NCBI RefSeq assembly: GCF_018736065.1
Contig: NZ_CP076129.1
Span: 248,001-312,000, forward strand
Direction: 5' to 3'
Origin: Flammeovirga kamogawensis
GTDB taxonomy: Bacteria > Bacteroidota > Bacteroidia > Cytophagales > Flammeovirgaceae
Length of the DNA stretch: 64,000 nucleotides
In this document: positions 8,349 to 18,989 of the stretch, in pieces
Numbering within the stretch: position 1 is the stretch's first letter
Layout of the letters: each line of letters begins with the position of its first letter
Made by a program: the position numbers and the translations under genes
The notes under the pieces: model-generated
What the model was told of the DNA's origin: nothing
Seen by the model: only the letters and a program-made list of their open reading frames with translations
Database searches by the model: none

Positions 8349-9707
8349 ATGAAATATTTATATAAAACAATCATCGTTCTTACCGTTGTATTTACTTCTT
8401 GTTCTATTAGTTCACCTTCTGATTACAATCCTGAACAACCAGCAGAAGGGGACGATGGTAGTGCAATAACAGGTACTGGAGATATAATCAATTGTTTATT
8501 TATAGAAAATAATGCTACATATATTGATATAGATGAAGAAGATACAATTACATCAATTTCTGATTTAAAAGTAGATGATGTTTTCACCTCAACTACATTT
8601 GGAAAAGAAAATTATAGAGATGAACTCCCTTTATTAATTTCAACGTCTATTTCTAATTTAGAATTAAATACAGCTCTTCCAACGTTTTTCGAAACGCCAA
8701 CTTATGTAGGCGCATTTGGTACATCACCATCGAAAGATTGGTACACTAACTCAAATTGGTTTTTGATTGATCCTTCAACTAAAACTTATAATTACAATGA
8801 AAATGAAGCAATTAAAATTACTGGTGAAATTACAAATGACATCACTCTATTTGCTGATAAACAGTATTTACTAGTAGGTCAAGTGTTTGTGAAAGAGGGT
8901 AGTACGGTAACAATAGAGGCAGGGACCGTTATTTTCGGGTCAGGCAGAACCGGAGGTACAGAACCGGGCGTTTTAATTATTAATAGAGGAGCGAAAATTT
9001 TAGCTGAAGGAACGCCTGATAAACCAATTGTATTTACTTCTACAAAACCAGTTGGACAAAGAGATAGAGGAGATTGGGGAGGTTTGGTTTTACTAGGTAG
9101 AGCACCTAATAATAAAGGAGATGACGTTACCATAGAAGGTATTGATGCTACAGGAGGTAACGGACAATATGGTGGCAATGATCCACACGATAATTCTGGA
9201 ACGCTAAAGTTTGTACGTATAGAATATGCAGGTATAGCACTTTCTCCAGGTAATGAGATAAATACGCTAACCTTAGGAAGTATTGGAGATCAAACTCAAA
9301 TAGACCATATTATTACTTCTTTTGCAGGAGATGATGCCTACGAATGGTTTGGTGGAAATGTAAACTTACATCATATAGTTGCTTACAATACTTTAGATGA
9401 TGATTTTGACACAGATGCAGGATATTCCGGTAATGTACAATTTGCCTATGTATTGAGAAATGAATTAGCAGCAGATATTAGTGGTTCAAAATGTTTTGAA
9501 TCAACTACTTCTAAAAATGCAGGAGCTACACCAATTACATCTTGTACATTCTCTAATGTAACAGCTGTTGGGTCATTGTATTTGGCTGATGGTTCTGAAA
9601 TGTATGATCCTCAATTTCAAAATGGAATAAAAGCATCCAACTTCAGTAATATTACACTTACTAATTCAATAGTTTTAGGTTGTCCTATCGGAGCTCAAAA
9701 TTACTAA
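8349..9707 (+). CDS. Surface lipoprotein with beta-helix fold, partner of the TonB receptor
   Basis: This 452-residue protein starts with a lipoprotein signal (MKYLYKTIIVLTVVFTSC, lipid Cys18). A variable N-terminal part is followed by a strongly characteristic repeat domain: ITGEITNDITLFADKQYLL, VTIEAGTVIFGSG, KPIVFTSTKP, GDWGGLVLLGRAP, GDDAYEWFGGNVNLHH and LDDDFDTDAGY. This Asp/Gly-rich, pectate-lyase-like family is abundant in Bacteroidota, usually next to a TonB-dependent receptor. The Asp clusters could bind calcium or other cations, which is inference. It lies 10 bases after the receptor stop, so co-transcription is nearly certain. It is probably displayed on the cell surface. No enzymatic residues can be assigned. 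Confidence 0.8.
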   Translation: MKYLYKTIIVLTVVFTSCSISSPSDYNPEQPAEGDDGSAITGTGDIINCLFIENNATYIDIDEEDTITSISDLKVDDVFTSTTFGKENYRDELPLLISTSISNLELNTALPTFFETPTYVGAFGTSPSKDWYTNSNWFLIDPSTKTYNYNENEAIKITGEITNDITLFADKQYLLVGQVFVKEGSTVTIEAGTVIFGSGRTGGTEPGVLIINRGAKILAEGTPDKPIVFTSTKPVGQRDRGDWGGLVLLGRAPNNKGDDVTIEGIDATGGNGQYGGNDPHDNSGTLKFVRIEYAGIALSPGNEINTLTLGSIGDQTQIDHIITSFAGDDAYEWFGGNVNLHHIVAYNTLDDDFDTDAGYSGNVQFAYVLRNELAADISGSKCFESTTSKNAGATPITSCTFSNVTAVGSLYLADGSEMYDPQFQNGIKASNFSNITLTNSIVLGCPIGAQNY

Positions 9708-9710
9708 TAT

Positions 9711-9743
9711 AAAAAGAGGTGTCTTCAAAAAAAGACACCTCTA
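9711..9743. terminator. Hairpin after receptor-lipoprotein operon
   Basis: A perfect 10-bp stem AGAGGTGTCT / AGACACCTCT with an 8-base loop begins 8 bases after the stop. An A-run precedes it, but no T-run follows on the plus strand, so its efficiency as a plus-strand terminator is uncertain. Confidence 0.65.
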
Positions 9744-10012
9744 CAATACACTTAATAACCCATTTATAAGTGTTTATCTATAATAGGCGGTTTTTAGCTA
9801 CTGTTATTATTATAATTGTCTACTATTTTATGACTATACAAAAGTAGGTATTCACTTATCGAATTCGTATAACTTTTCAATCATAGATTGTCACTTTTGA
9901 ATTAAATAATTACTTCTCTAATTCCTCTTTTTGAGACAAAGTTTTATAAACTCAAAAAAAATAAAACTATATTGCTTAAGCTTTAATTTTATAAACTGTA
10001 TTTTAGAATAAA
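9744..10012. other. Intergenic region before exonuclease gene
   Basis: This AT-rich stretch holds no ORF with coding character. I see no clear TAnnTTTG promoter box and no further hairpin. It presumably contains the exonuclease promoter. Confidence 0.5.
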
Positions 10013-10633
10013 ATGCTTCACGACCAACATATACAAACAAAAGCGAAGAGAAAAGATACAATTCCTCAGATCAAAAAAGACTTTATAGTTTTAGATACAG
10101 AGACTACAGGTTTAGATGCTGGTGTAGATGAAGCATTACAATTAAGTATTATAAACGATGAGCGTGAGATTCTTTTAAGTACTTATATCAAACCAAAATT
10201 TAGAAAGACATGGCCTGAAGCAATGGCGGTAAACGGTATAACGCCAGAAATGGTAAGAGATGCACCAGTTTATGACTTTGCCATGCAAGATATGATCAAT
10301 GATATTATTGAAGATAAAAATGTTATTATTTATAACGCTCCATTTGATATGGCCTATTTAGACCTTACCAATGCTAAGGGGGTGTATTGTGCTATGAATG
10401 TTTTTTCTACTGAAATAAAAAAGGAGTGGAACGACAAGTACAATAACTATAAATGGCAACGACTTTCTACGGCTTTCAATCATTTTATCGACAAATTAAC
10501 TTTAGAAGATAAAATACTGTTAGACAATGCACATGATTCTCTTTCTGATAGTTTTATGACACTCTTTGTTTGGCAAAAAATGATGGCAGAAGGTTTCCAT
10601 AAAGGTAAAAATTATCTTGCCGATTTAGATTAA
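10013..10633 (+). CDS. DEDDh-type 3'-5' exonuclease (DnaQ/RNase T-like)
   Basis: The 206-residue protein contains the three exonuclease motifs. ExoI is VLDTETTGLD with metal ligands Asp28 and Glu30, ExoII is YNAPFDMAYLD, and ExoIII is HDSLSDSFMTLFVW with the His and final Asp of the DEDDh class. Such free-standing domains proofread or trim single-stranded DNA or RNA using two metal ions. There is no polymerase, BRCT or GIY-YIG domain, so the nucleic-acid target is not determined. It has no signal peptide and is cytosolic. It is followed by the separately promoted receiver gene, and nothing indicates an operon. Confidence 0.88.
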   Translation: MLHDQHIQTKAKRKDTIPQIKKDFIVLDTETTGLDAGVDEALQLSIINDEREILLSTYIKPKFRKTWPEAMAVNGITPEMVRDAPVYDFAMQDMINDIIEDKNVIIYNAPFDMAYLDLTNAKGVYCAMNVFSTEIKKEWNDKYNNYKWQRLSTAFNHFIDKLTLEDKILLDNAHDSLSDSFMTLFVWQKMMAEGFHKGKNYLADLD

Positions 10634-10686
10634 TACTCATTATATTTAAATAGCCTCTCTCAAACTAGCATCTTATTGATTAATAA

Positions 10687-10718
10687 TTGATAATATTCTT
10701 CAAATAGTTATATCTTTG
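10687..10718 (+). promoter_or_regulatory. Putative promoter for receiver-AlbA_2 / hybrid kinase operon
   Basis: TATCTTTG at 10711-10718 matches the Bacteroidota -7 consensus, and a TTG at 10687-10689 sits 21 bases upstream, a plausible -33 element. The start codon at 10771 is 53 bases downstream. This is the best two-part promoter in the window. Confidence 0.6.
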
Positions 10719-10770
10719 TGGCCTGTTTATCATAATAACCTATACGATTTAACCAGAACTTTAAATTAAC

Positions 10771-11697
10771 ATGACAAATACGAAACCTTGTATCCTAGTA
10801 GTAGATGATGCTCCAGAAAATATTGACATCATCCGTGGTTTATTAGGAGATGAATATAAAATCAAAATTGCATTAAACGGTAAAAGAGCTTTAGATTTAG
10901 CAAAATCAACTCCACAACCAGATCTTATTCTTCTTGATATCATGATGCCAGAAATGGACGGTTATGAAGTGTGTGAAATTTTAAAATCAAATCCTGAAAC
11001 TGCACATATTGGCGTTATTTTCTTAACCTCTATGGTTACACCAGAAGATGAGCAAAGAGGATTTTTATTAGGAGCATCTGATTATATTACCAAACCATTT
11101 GATCCGGAAATTGTAAAAACGAGAATTAAAACTCGTATAGCAGTAGCTCAAAAAGAGCAATTGCTAAAAATGCAAATTGAGCAATTAAAAAATGATTCTC
11201 TTCAGGTTTTAGATGAAGGTAAACTTCAAAAAATTATTGAAGTAGGAGAGAATGAAACTTCTGAGTTTAAATCAACATTACGATTTAATCTTTACACAAA
11301 AAAGAATGAATCCAGAATGGAAAACCAATGTCTTAAAAGTGTTGCGGCATTTTTAAACGGAACTGGAGGTTATCTTTTTGTTGGTGTAGACGATGAAGGT
11401 GTTGCTCTTGGTTTAAAAAATGATGCTTTTAAAAACGAAGATAAATTAATGTTACATTGGCATAATTTACTAAGAGAATATCTTGGTGCTGATATGGCAC
11501 AATGTGTTCATTCAAACATGCATACTATACAAGAACAAAGAGTTTTGGTAATAAAATGCGATCCTTCTCCAAGACCCGTTTTTATGTCTAGAGATGGTGA
11601 AGAAGCTTTTTATGTTCGCATGGGGAACTCAAGTCAATCACTAAAACCAAGTGAAATGCTTTCTTATGTTGACTCTAGGTACGGTAGTGCTCGTTAA
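10771..11697 (+). CDS. Response-regulator receiver fused to Schlafen AlbA_2 domain
   Basis: Residues 1-125 are a CheY-like receiver with acidic pocket Asp12/Asp13, phospho-acceptor Asp56 (LLDIMMPEMDGYEV), Thr86 and Lys108 (YITKP). A helical linker of about 40 residues (AVAQKEQLLKMQIEQLKN) leads to an AlbA_2/Schlafen-type domain: GENETSEFKSTLRFNL, AAFLNGTGGYLFVGVDDEG, then a late EEAFYVRMGNSS. AlbA_2 domains are linked to nucleotide or nucleic-acid binding and occur in transcription factors and Schlafen proteins. This is therefore an atypical output domain for a two-component system, regulated by phosphorylation. The gene lies 18 bases before a hybrid kinase gene, which is its likely phosphodonor. 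The output function is unknown. Confidence 0.88.
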   Translation: MTNTKPCILVVDDAPENIDIIRGLLGDEYKIKIALNGKRALDLAKSTPQPDLILLDIMMPEMDGYEVCEILKSNPETAHIGVIFLTSMVTPEDEQRGFLLGASDYITKPFDPEIVKTRIKTRIAVAQKEQLLKMQIEQLKNDSLQVLDEGKLQKIIEVGENETSEFKSTLRFNLYTKKNESRMENQCLKSVAAFLNGTGGYLFVGVDDEGVALGLKNDAFKNEDKLMLHWHNLLREYLGADMAQCVHSNMHTIQEQRVLVIKCDPSPRPVFMSRDGEEAFYVRMGNSSQSLKPSEMLSYVDSRYGSAR

Positions 11698-11715
11698 TTT
11701 TTAATTATTAATATT

Positions 11716-14700
11716 ATGCCCGAAAAATTATTAATCGAACACGATTATAAAAATTTAAGAGAAACAATATTTTTTGTTTTAGCATCTCTTTTAACCGGAA
11801 TAGCTTTTGGCTTTTTTGGTTGGGAATTGTACAACTCTTATGCTGATTCTGAAACAGAAAATAATATAATTTGGGAAGTTTCGTCCTTACAAAAACAAAT
11901 TATTTATTACGATGAAGTATTAACAACTTCAACACAATTAGCTGCATTTACAGGTGACCCGCAATGGGAAAAGAAGTACCGAGTTTATGAAGAAAAATTA
12001 GATGATGCAATCAAAAATGTTCTTGTTTTAGAAGAATCACCTGAAATTAGAAAGCTACTTAACCAAACAAGTGGTGCTAATAAAAAGCTGATAGAAATAG
12101 AAGAACAAGTTTTTACTCATATAAACGAAGGAGAAACAGGGGCAGCGCTTGCGCTATTAAATAGTAACGAATATTTAAAGCAAAAAGAAGTTTACGCCAA
12201 TTCAATGCTTTTATTTTCAGATCAATTAGGTTCGCAAATTAAAAGAGTATTTGATAAAAAAGTAAATAGAATTCAATTCGATTTAACGGGTGTTATTTTA
12301 GCAATTATAGGGGCAATAATTGGTTGGTTTTTAGTATTTAGAAATAATAGAAAGTTACATAAAAACCTATTTAAAAATAACCTTACGCTAAATGAAAAAT
12401 TAAACGAACTAGAGGAACTGAATGCTACGTTAGATTCTAGGGTAGAAAAAAGAACACAAGAGCTTTCTATTTTTAGACGCTTTGCAGATTCATCATCAAA
12501 TGGATTTGGTATGGCAGACATGAAAGATCAATCTATTGTGTATGTAAATGATGCATTAAAGGAATTACTCGACGAAGATGAATTAGAAAGCGTTTACAGA
12601 AAAAACATTCAATCATATTATACTGAAGCATCTAAAAATAAGATTGAAAATGAAATGCTTCCAAGTATCATGAAAGATGGTCATTGGACAGGAGAATTAG
12701 AAATGATCACAAACAAGAATAGACATCTATCTACAATGGAAAACTATTTCTTGGTTAAAAATGATAAAGGTGAACCGATGTATCTTGCTGATATCATAAT
12801 GGACATCACCGAAAGAAGAGTAGCAGAGGAGGAATTAAGAGAGGCAAAACTTTTAGCTGAAGAAGCAGCTACTGCAAAAAGTATGTTCTTGGCCAATATG
12901 AGCCATGAAATTAGAACGCCTATGAACGCCATAATGGGCCTTACAAATTTAGCGTTAGATACTGATTTAGATAGCAAGCAAAGAGATTATCTCAGAAAAA
13001 TTTACTTATCATCAAATAGTTTATTAGGTATAGTGAATGACGTTCTAGATTTCTCAAAAATCGAAGCTGGTAAGATGGATATCGAATCTATTCATTTTAG
13101 TTTGCAAGATGATGTTTTAGAGAATATCAGAAATGTAATAAGCCTAAAAGCACAAGAAAAAGGTATTGAATTAAACTTAGAATTAGTCAATACAATACCT
13201 CAATTACTTAAAGGTGATCCTTTACGCTTGTCTCAAATTATTCTTAACCTACTAAATAATGCGGTTAAGTTTACAAACAATGGAGGTGTTACGTTAAGAA
13301 TTTCATTAAATCAATCTGCTTCTTTAGATGCTAAATTACTTGTAGAAGTTATAGATACGGGTATTGGTTTAACACAAGATCAAAAATCTAATCTATTTAA
13401 AGAATTTAATCAGGCAGATACCTCTACTACCAGAAGATATGGTGGTACAGGCCTTGGATTGGCTATTTGCAGAAAATTAGTCAGCTTAATGGGTGGTGAA
13501 ATTGGTGTAGATTCTGAATATGGAAAAGGGTCTACATTCTGGTTCTCTGTTAAAGTAGGTACAATTAATCAAAACTCAATCGTTGCCAATCAGCCTTATA
13601 AAATAAGAAGCCTAATTGGTAGTAGAGTTTTAGTTGTTGATGACAACAATGAATCTTGCATTATTCTAGAAAAGTACCTTGATAACTTTGGATGTAAAGT
13701 TGATATTACCAACAGTGGAGAAGATGCGTTAAATTTAATTGATACCAATAACAAGACTTACGATTTTATTTTAATGGATTGGAGAATGCCAGGTATGGAT
13801 GGTGTTGAAACAACTAAAAGAATCCGCCAATTATCAAAAATTCATTCTGCTACAGATATCTTGATGGTTACAGCTCATGACAAAGAAGAGTTAACACAAG
13901 AATTAGGAGAAGAAGATGTTTCTGGTATCGTAGTTAAACCTATTTCAGAGCAAGAACTATTAGATACTTTGTTATCGCGATTTGGTTTTGCTAGTAAAAC
14001 CAAATACAAGAATGCTATTGAATTCCCTAAGAATGTAGTTGGTGCAAAAATCTTACTCGTAGAAGATAATGAGATCAATCAGATGATTGCCTCAGAAATT
14101 TTAGCTAAATATGGTGTCTATATAGATATTGCAGAAAATGGTCAGAAAGGAGTTGATGCCGTAATTAGTGCCTACGAAAGTGGTGAACCTTATGAAGGTG
14201 TATTAATGGATATTCAAATGCCTGTTATGGATGGATATTTAGCAACAACTGTACTTCGTGACGATGAAAGATTTGTAGATTTACCGATTATTGCCATGAC
14301 TGCAAATGTTATGTCACAAGATAGGGATAGAGCAAGAACGGCTGGAATGACAGATCATATTGCTAAACCTATTGAAAATAGTCATTTATTCGCCACTTTA
14401 GGGAAATGGATTACAGCAAAAAATCCAGAAAAATACTCTACGCCTAAAAAGAATAAAATATCTAAAGAAGAACCGCAAACAATAGAATTGGAAGGGATAA
14501 ATACGGAAGATGCTATTAAACGATGCGGTGGTAATATTAAACTATATATTAGTGTATTACAGAAGTATTTATCAAAACAATCTACTGTTAAAGAAACCCT
14601 ATCTAATTTAGCAGCAAATAGTGATTATGAAGGTTTACAAGCTGAAGCTCATGCAATTAAAGGAGTTGCTGCAAACTTGGGTATAGCTAAAGTTCAACTT

Positions 14701-15069
14701 TCTGCTGAAACTTTAGAACATTCAATTAAATACGCAAAAGGCTATAAAATTGAATATGTAGAAGATGTTATACTTAAAGTAATGGAATCTATAATGGTGA
14801 TCAATAATTATTTTGATGCACACAAAAAGGATACAGAAATTAAAGTAAAAGCAGTTGAATCTAATGAAACTGCTCAAATAGATATTACTTCTTCATTAAA
14901 AGAATTGAATGATTTATTAGCATCAGGCGACCCTGATGCTGGGAAAATAGTTGAGCAGTTACTTGTTCAAAATCTTTCAGCAAAACAGAAGGAAGTATTG
15001 ACTTCAATAGGGGAACAAATTAGTAACTATGATTTTGAATCAGCTTTAGAGTTACTCAAAACAGTCTAA
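11716..15069 (+). CDS. Hybrid sensor histidine kinase (TM sensor-PAS-HisKA-HATPase-REC-REC-HPt)
   Basis: The protein has 1117 residues. Transmembrane segments at about 19-39 and 188-208 flank an extracytoplasmic helical sensor of about 150 residues. A coiled coil leads to a PAS domain (about 250-365), with the linker [19 protein letters not shown]. The HisKA H-box is [12 protein letters not shown] with His397. The ATPase domain shows the N box ([13 protein letters not shown]) and G boxes ([15 protein letters not shown]). Two receivers follow with Asp688 ([10 protein letters not shown]) and Asp832 ([10 protein letters not shown]), then an HPt domain with His979 ([12 protein letters not shown]). 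This is a full His-Asp-Asp-His phosphorelay chain in one inner-membrane protein. It should pass phosphate to the receiver-AlbA_2 protein encoded 18 bases upstream. The stimulus is unknown. Confidence 0.93.
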   Translation: MPEKLLIEHDYKNLRETIFFVLASLLTGIAFGFFGWELYNSYADSETENNIIWEVSSLQKQIIYYDEVLTTSTQLAAFTGDPQWEKKYRVYEEKLDDAIKNVLVLEESPEIRKLLNQTSGANKKLIEIEEQVFTHINEGETGAALALLNSNEYLKQKEVYANSMLLFSDQLGSQIKRVFDKKVNRIQFDLTGVILAIIGAIIGWFLVFRNNRKLHKNLFKNNLTLNEKLNELEELNATLDSRVEKRTQELSIFRRFADSSSNGFGMADMKDQSIVYVNDALKELLDEDELESVYRKNIQSYYTEASKNKIENEMLPSIMKDGHWTGELEMITNKNRHLSTMENYFLVKNDKGEPMYLADIIMDITERRVAEEELREAKLLAEEAATAKSMFLANMSHEIRTPMNAIMGLTNLALDTDLDSKQRDYLRKIYLSSNSLLGIVNDVLDFSKIEAGKMDIESIHFSLQDDVLENIRNVISLKAQEKGIELNLELVNTIPQLLKGDPLRLSQIILNLLNNAVKFTNNGGVTLRISLNQSASLDAKLLVEVIDTGIGLTQDQKSNLFKEFNQADTSTTRRYGGTGLGLAICRKLVSLMGGEIGVDSEYGKGSTFWFSVKVGTINQNSIVANQPYKIRSLIGSRVLVVDDNNESCIILEKYLDNFGCKVDITNSGEDALNLIDTNNKTYDFILMDWRMPGMDGVETTKRIRQLSKIHSATDILMVTAHDKEELTQELGEEDVSGIVVKPISEQELLDTLLSRFGFASKTKYKNAIEFPKNVVGAKILLVEDNEINQMIASEILAKYGVYIDIAENGQKGVDAVISAYESGEPYEGVLMDIQMPVMDGYLATTVLRDDERFVDLPIIAMTANVMSQDRDRARTAGMTDHIAKPIENSHLFATLGKWITAKNPEKYSTPKKNKISKEEPQTIELEGINTEDAIKRCGGNIKLYISVLQKYLSKQSTVKETLSNLAANSDYEGLQAEAHAIKGVAANLGIAKVQLSAETLEHSIKYAKGYKIEYVEDVILKVMESIMVINNYFDAHKKDTEIKVKAVESNETAQIDITSSLKELNDLLASGDPDAGKIVEQLLVQNLSAKQKEVLTSIGEQISNYDFESALELLKTV

Positions 15070-15084
15070 TTTACTTAACTTCTT

Positions 15085-15121
15085 AAAATCTCTTACAAAG
15101 TATAATTGTAAGAGATTTTTT
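15085..15121 (+). terminator. Terminator of phosphorelay operon
   Basis: AAAATCTCTTACA pairs with TGTAAGAGATTTTT across a 9-base loop and ends in a T-run, 15 bases after the kinase stop. Confidence 0.88.
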
Positions 15122-15697
15122 CATGTCCAATTTATTGAAGTAAACTTACAATGATAATTTATTAATTCAACATATATTTTAATAATCAATTATAGTATTC
15201 TGAATTAAATATGATAATCTAAAATGCAAATATTGAAAAATCAGATGACTAATCAATTGTTTAATAAATTATTGATTTTTTATTGAAATATTGGATTATT
15301 TAAAAAGAGTATACAAGTATTTATTGCTTTTGATGAAAACCTTTTTTTATTCTAAAACCAATTCATAAAGAGAGTTATAAGAGTTCATTTTTTAATAAAA
15401 GTGAAAAAATCTAAAAAAATTATTAAAAGTCGATACAACAGTAATGTTATCTTTAATGTGTTGTATATAAACACTTTAACATTGATTGTAGCTAGTCATA
15501 CTTATTTTATATTCTAATCAAAAAATGACGTTTACACTTATTAATAGTGTTATTTCGCCCATTATTCTTTTGAAAATGTCATAAAATAGAAATTAATTAT
15601 TTTAATATATCATAAAAATATATGGGGAACGATTAAGATTTCGCAACAAACTTCAATTTGACCTCTATTTTTTATCTTATCTCAATTCAATCGAAGC
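15122..15697. other. Long AT-rich leader region of the SusC-SusD operon
   Basis: About 575 bases without a protein-like ORF. It is very A+T-rich and contains loose inverted repeats, for example AATCAAT at 15252 pairing with ATTGATT about 13 bases later. TCAATTTG at about 15652-15659 is a near match to the -7 consensus, roughly 40 bases before the SusC start. Long leaders are common before SusC genes, and regulatory RNA or anti-sigma/sigma control is possible. No sigma-factor gene lies adjacent. Confidence 0.4.
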
Positions 15698-18600
15698 ATG
15701 ATTAACAAATTACTATCATTTTTTGTCGTCTTGCTATATTCTGTTAGCGTTTATGCACAAGATAGTGCTAAACTAACGGGTGTAGTAACAGACAAATTAG
15801 GACCGTTACCTGGGGTAACGATACAAATTAAAGGGACTACAACAGGTAGTACAACAAATTACAATGGAGAGTTCTCTCTAAACGCTCAACCAGAAGATAT
15901 TTTAATCTTCTCTTTTATTGGTTACACCTCAAAAGAGGTTCCTGTGGGTAATAAAACAACATTCAATGTAACTTTAGAAGAAGACAGCCAGCAATTAAAA
16001 GAGGTTGTCGTTACTGGCTATCAAGAAATTGATAGAAATCTGTTTACAGGTTCTGCAGAAACACTTTCTATGGAAGATGTTCAAGTTGGCGGCTTACCAG
16101 ATGCATCACAATCATTAGAAGGTAATGTTGCAGGTGTTTCAGTAAGTTCTGTTTCCGGAACATTTGGATCATCTCCTAAAATTAGAATTAGAGGTAATGC
16201 TTCAATTAACGGTAACAACCAACCTCTATGGGTAGTTGATGGTGTTGTTTTAGAAGATATTGTTGAGCTTAATGGTGATATTTCCTCTGGAGATTTAGAA
16301 ACTTTATTGGGATCATCTATAGCCGGTTTAAACCCTGATGATATTGAAAGTATAGATGTATTAAAAGATGCATCAGCAACATCTATGTACGGTGCTGCCG
16401 CTATGAACGGTGTAATAGTTGTAAATACTAAAAAGGGTAAAGACGGTTCTATGAGAGTAAGTTACTCAGGTAATTATACTATTAATGAAAAGCCTTCAAT
16501 TTCTCAATTTAATAAAATGTCTTCATCAGAAGAAATGGATATTTTCTTAGAAATGATTGACAAAGGATGGATTGATGTAGTTTCTGCAGCAACTTCTCCA
16601 AATGGAGGTATTGTAAATTCAATGTACACAAAATTAAACTCAAAAGAGTTGACATGGGATAGGTCTAATCCTTATAACGGTGCTTATTTAGAAAAGGCAT
16701 CTCAAAATAACACAGATTGGTTTGACCACCTGTTTAAGAACTCTTTTTCGCAGCAACATACCTTAAATATTAGAGGTGGTAGTAAAAAAGTAAATTACTA
16801 TACATCTGTAGGTTTTTATGATGACCAAGGAAGAACTATTGCAGATAATGTAAAAAAGTATAACGCGACAAGTAATATTGATTTTACCTTATTTGATAAA
16901 TTAGAAGTTGGTTTCTCTTTAAAAGGTTCGTTCAGAGATCAACAAGTACCGGGTTCTCAAGATAGAATTTACGACTCATACAACAATGTATACACAAGAG
17001 CTTTTGATATTAATCCGTTAAACTATGCCGCTACCACAAGTAGAAGTATTGGAATAAATGATTATACAAGAAGAAATTATGCTGACTTTAATATTTTACA
17101 TGAGTTAGCAAATAACACAGCAATAATTGAAGTAGGAGATATTTCATTTCAGAATAATTTGAAATATAACTTTAATGATAAGTTTAGTGCTTTTATGGTT
17201 ACTCAGCTAAGAAGGGTTTATTCGTCTACTGAACAACGTGTTCATGCAAATACAAACCAAGTTGCTTCTTATCAGGCAAATCAAACAAAGACAATGCGTG
17301 AGGGCAATAAATTACTATATAGAGATCTAAATGATCCTTATGCTGATCCTTATGTTATATTGGATAATGGAGGTATTCTAAAACAAGAAAGTAATAAGAT
17401 GCATTACAATTACGTAAGAGCAGGCTTTAACTATATGAATACTTTTAATGATAAACATGCATTAAGTGTATTAGCAGGTAGTGAATATAAATCTACAAAA
17501 AGATATAATTCAACGAATACAAATTTTGGTGTTCAATTTGATAGAAGTAACAACTTTATTATTAATCCATATTTAACGCAATACCACATAGCAAGTGGTA
17601 TTAAACCCAATGAGTTATCATCTACAATAGATAATTTCTGGGGTATTTTTACAAATGCCTCATATTCTTATGATGAAAGATATACTGTTGGTGCTACAGT
17701 GAGATATGATGGTTCTAACAGACTAGGGAATTTAAGATCAGTAAGATATTTACCCTCATGGAATATTTCAGGCGCATGGAATATAACTGGAGAATCATTT
17801 ATGGAAGATCAGTCTTTGTTTGATAGATTAAAAATAAGAACTACTTATGGTATATCTGGTAATATGCCTAAAGGAGCATCTACCTCTTTACAAATTAATT
17901 CTGGTACTACGCAAAGACTAAAAACATCTGACAATGAAGTTTATTCTGAAATAGATAAGTTAGCGAACTTGTCTCTTACATGGGAGAAAATGAAAGAGTT
18001 TAATATAGGTGTAGACTATGGTATTTTACAGGGTAGAATTTCTGGTAGTGTTGATTATTATCAAAGAAACTCTTACGATCTAATTGGATGGGTACCAACT
18101 AATGGAGTAGGAGGTAAAGAAAAAAGATATAATAATGGCTTAGCCTTAGATTCTTATGGTTTTGATATCTTAATTAATACAAAAAATATTGATAATGAAA
18201 ACTTTGGTTGGGTAACATCATTCAATTGGGGCTTAAATAAAAGTAAAGTAATTACATCTCCATATAAAATTAATGCAAATGAAGCGGTAAGATATTTAGG
18301 TGGTAATGTACAAGGATACCCTTCTAATGCCTTATTTTCTTATAATTTTGATGGCTTAGACAACGAAGGTAAACCTATAATTCTTGGTTCTAAAGGTGAA
18401 CGTCTTACAAACGTAAGTTTACAGACTAGAGACCTTAAAGATCTTAAGTTTGAAGGTACTGTAAATCCAATTGCCTTTGGAGGTATTACCAATACATTTA
18501 ATTATAAAAATGTGAGTTTTTCATTCTTAATCTCTTATTCATACGGTAACAAAATTAGATTGGGTGATTTAGTTGAAGATCAATACAATGATCAAAACTC

Positions 18601-18985
18601 TTTTGATACAGAAATGAGAGATCGTTGGGTTGTACTAGGTGACGAAAAGAGAACTAGAATTCCTGTTATCATGTCAAAAAGAGAGAAATATGATTACAAA
18701 CAGACTGGAGATATGTCGTATGCAATGTATAACAAATCACAGGATAGAGTAGCAAATGGTGATTTCATCAAATTAAAAAGAGTATCGCTAAACTATCAGT
18801 TACCAGTTAAAATGTTAGAATCAGTACACATTCAAAACGCATCAGTAGGTTTCCAAGCACATAATTTATTTATGCTTTACTCTGATGAAAAATTAAGAGG
18901 AAGAGATCCTGAATTTTATGTTGCTGGTGGAGTTTCATTACCTCCAACAAGATCATATACTATGTCATTAAAAGTAAGCTTCTAG
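15698..18985 (+). CDS. SusC-like TonB-linked outer-membrane transporter
   Basis: The 1095-residue protein has a signal peptide (MINKLLSFFVVLLYSVSVYAQ). An N-terminal carboxypeptidase-regulatory-like beta-sandwich (about 22-100: GVVTDKLGPLPGVTIQIKGT, FSFIGYTSKEV) is followed by LKEVVVTGYQE, then the plug with the SusC signature SIDVLKDASATSMYGAAAMN and GVIVVNTKKG at about 215-250. A large barrel ends in MSLKVSF. SusC proteins import oligosaccharides or peptides delivered by the SusD lid using TonB energy. The SusD gene follows after 4 bases. The rest of this operon encodes a metallopeptidase and a DUF4302 lipoprotein rather than glycan enzymes, so a peptide or protein-derived ligand is as plausible as a sugar. 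Confidence 0.95.
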   Translation: MINKLLSFFVVLLYSVSVYAQDSAKLTGVVTDKLGPLPGVTIQIKGTTTGSTTNYNGEFSLNAQPEDILIFSFIGYTSKEVPVGNKTTFNVTLEEDSQQLKEVVVTGYQEIDRNLFTGSAETLSMEDVQVGGLPDASQSLEGNVAGVSVSSVSGTFGSSPKIRIRGNASINGNNQPLWVVDGVVLEDIVELNGDISSGDLETLLGSSIAGLNPDDIESIDVLKDASATSMYGAAAMNGVIVVNTKKGKDGSMRVSYSGNYTINEKPSISQFNKMSSSEEMDIFLEMIDKGWIDVVSAATSPNGGIVNSMYTKLNSKELTWDRSNPYNGAYLEKASQNNTDWFDHLFKNSFSQQHTLNIRGGSKKVNYYTSVGFYDDQGRTIADNVKKYNATSNIDFTLFDKLEVGFSLKGSFRDQQVPGSQDRIYDSYNNVYTRAFDINPLNYAATTSRSIGINDYTRRNYADFNILHELANNTAIIEVGDISFQNNLKYNFNDKFSAFMVTQLRRVYSSTEQRVHANTNQVASYQANQTKTMREGNKLLYRDLNDPYADPYVILDNGGILKQESNKMHYNYVRAGFNYMNTFNDKHALSVLAGSEYKSTKRYNSTNTNFGVQFDRSNNFIINPYLTQYHIASGIKPNELSSTIDNFWGIFTNASYSYDERYTVGATVRYDGSNRLGNLRSVRYLPSWNISGAWNITGESFMEDQSLFDRLKIRTTYGISGNMPKGASTSLQINSGTTQRLKTSDNEVYSEIDKLANLSLTWEKMKEFNIGVDYGILQGRISGSVDYYQRNSYDLIGWVPTNGVGGKEKRYNNGLALDSYGFDILINTKNIDNENFGWVTSFNWGLNKSKVITSPYKINANEAVRYLGGNVQGYPSNALFSYNFDGLDNEGKPIILGSKGERLTNVSLQTRDLKDLKFEGTVNPIAFGGITNTFNYKNVSFSFLISYSYGNKIRLGDLVEDQYNDQNSFDTEMRDRWVVLGDEKRTRIPVIMSKREKYDYKQTGDMSYAMYNKSQDRVANGDFIKLKRVSLNYQLPVKMLESVHIQNASVGFQAHNLFMLYSDEKLRGRDPEFYVAGGVSLPPTRSYTMSLKVSF

Positions 18986-18989
18986 AATT

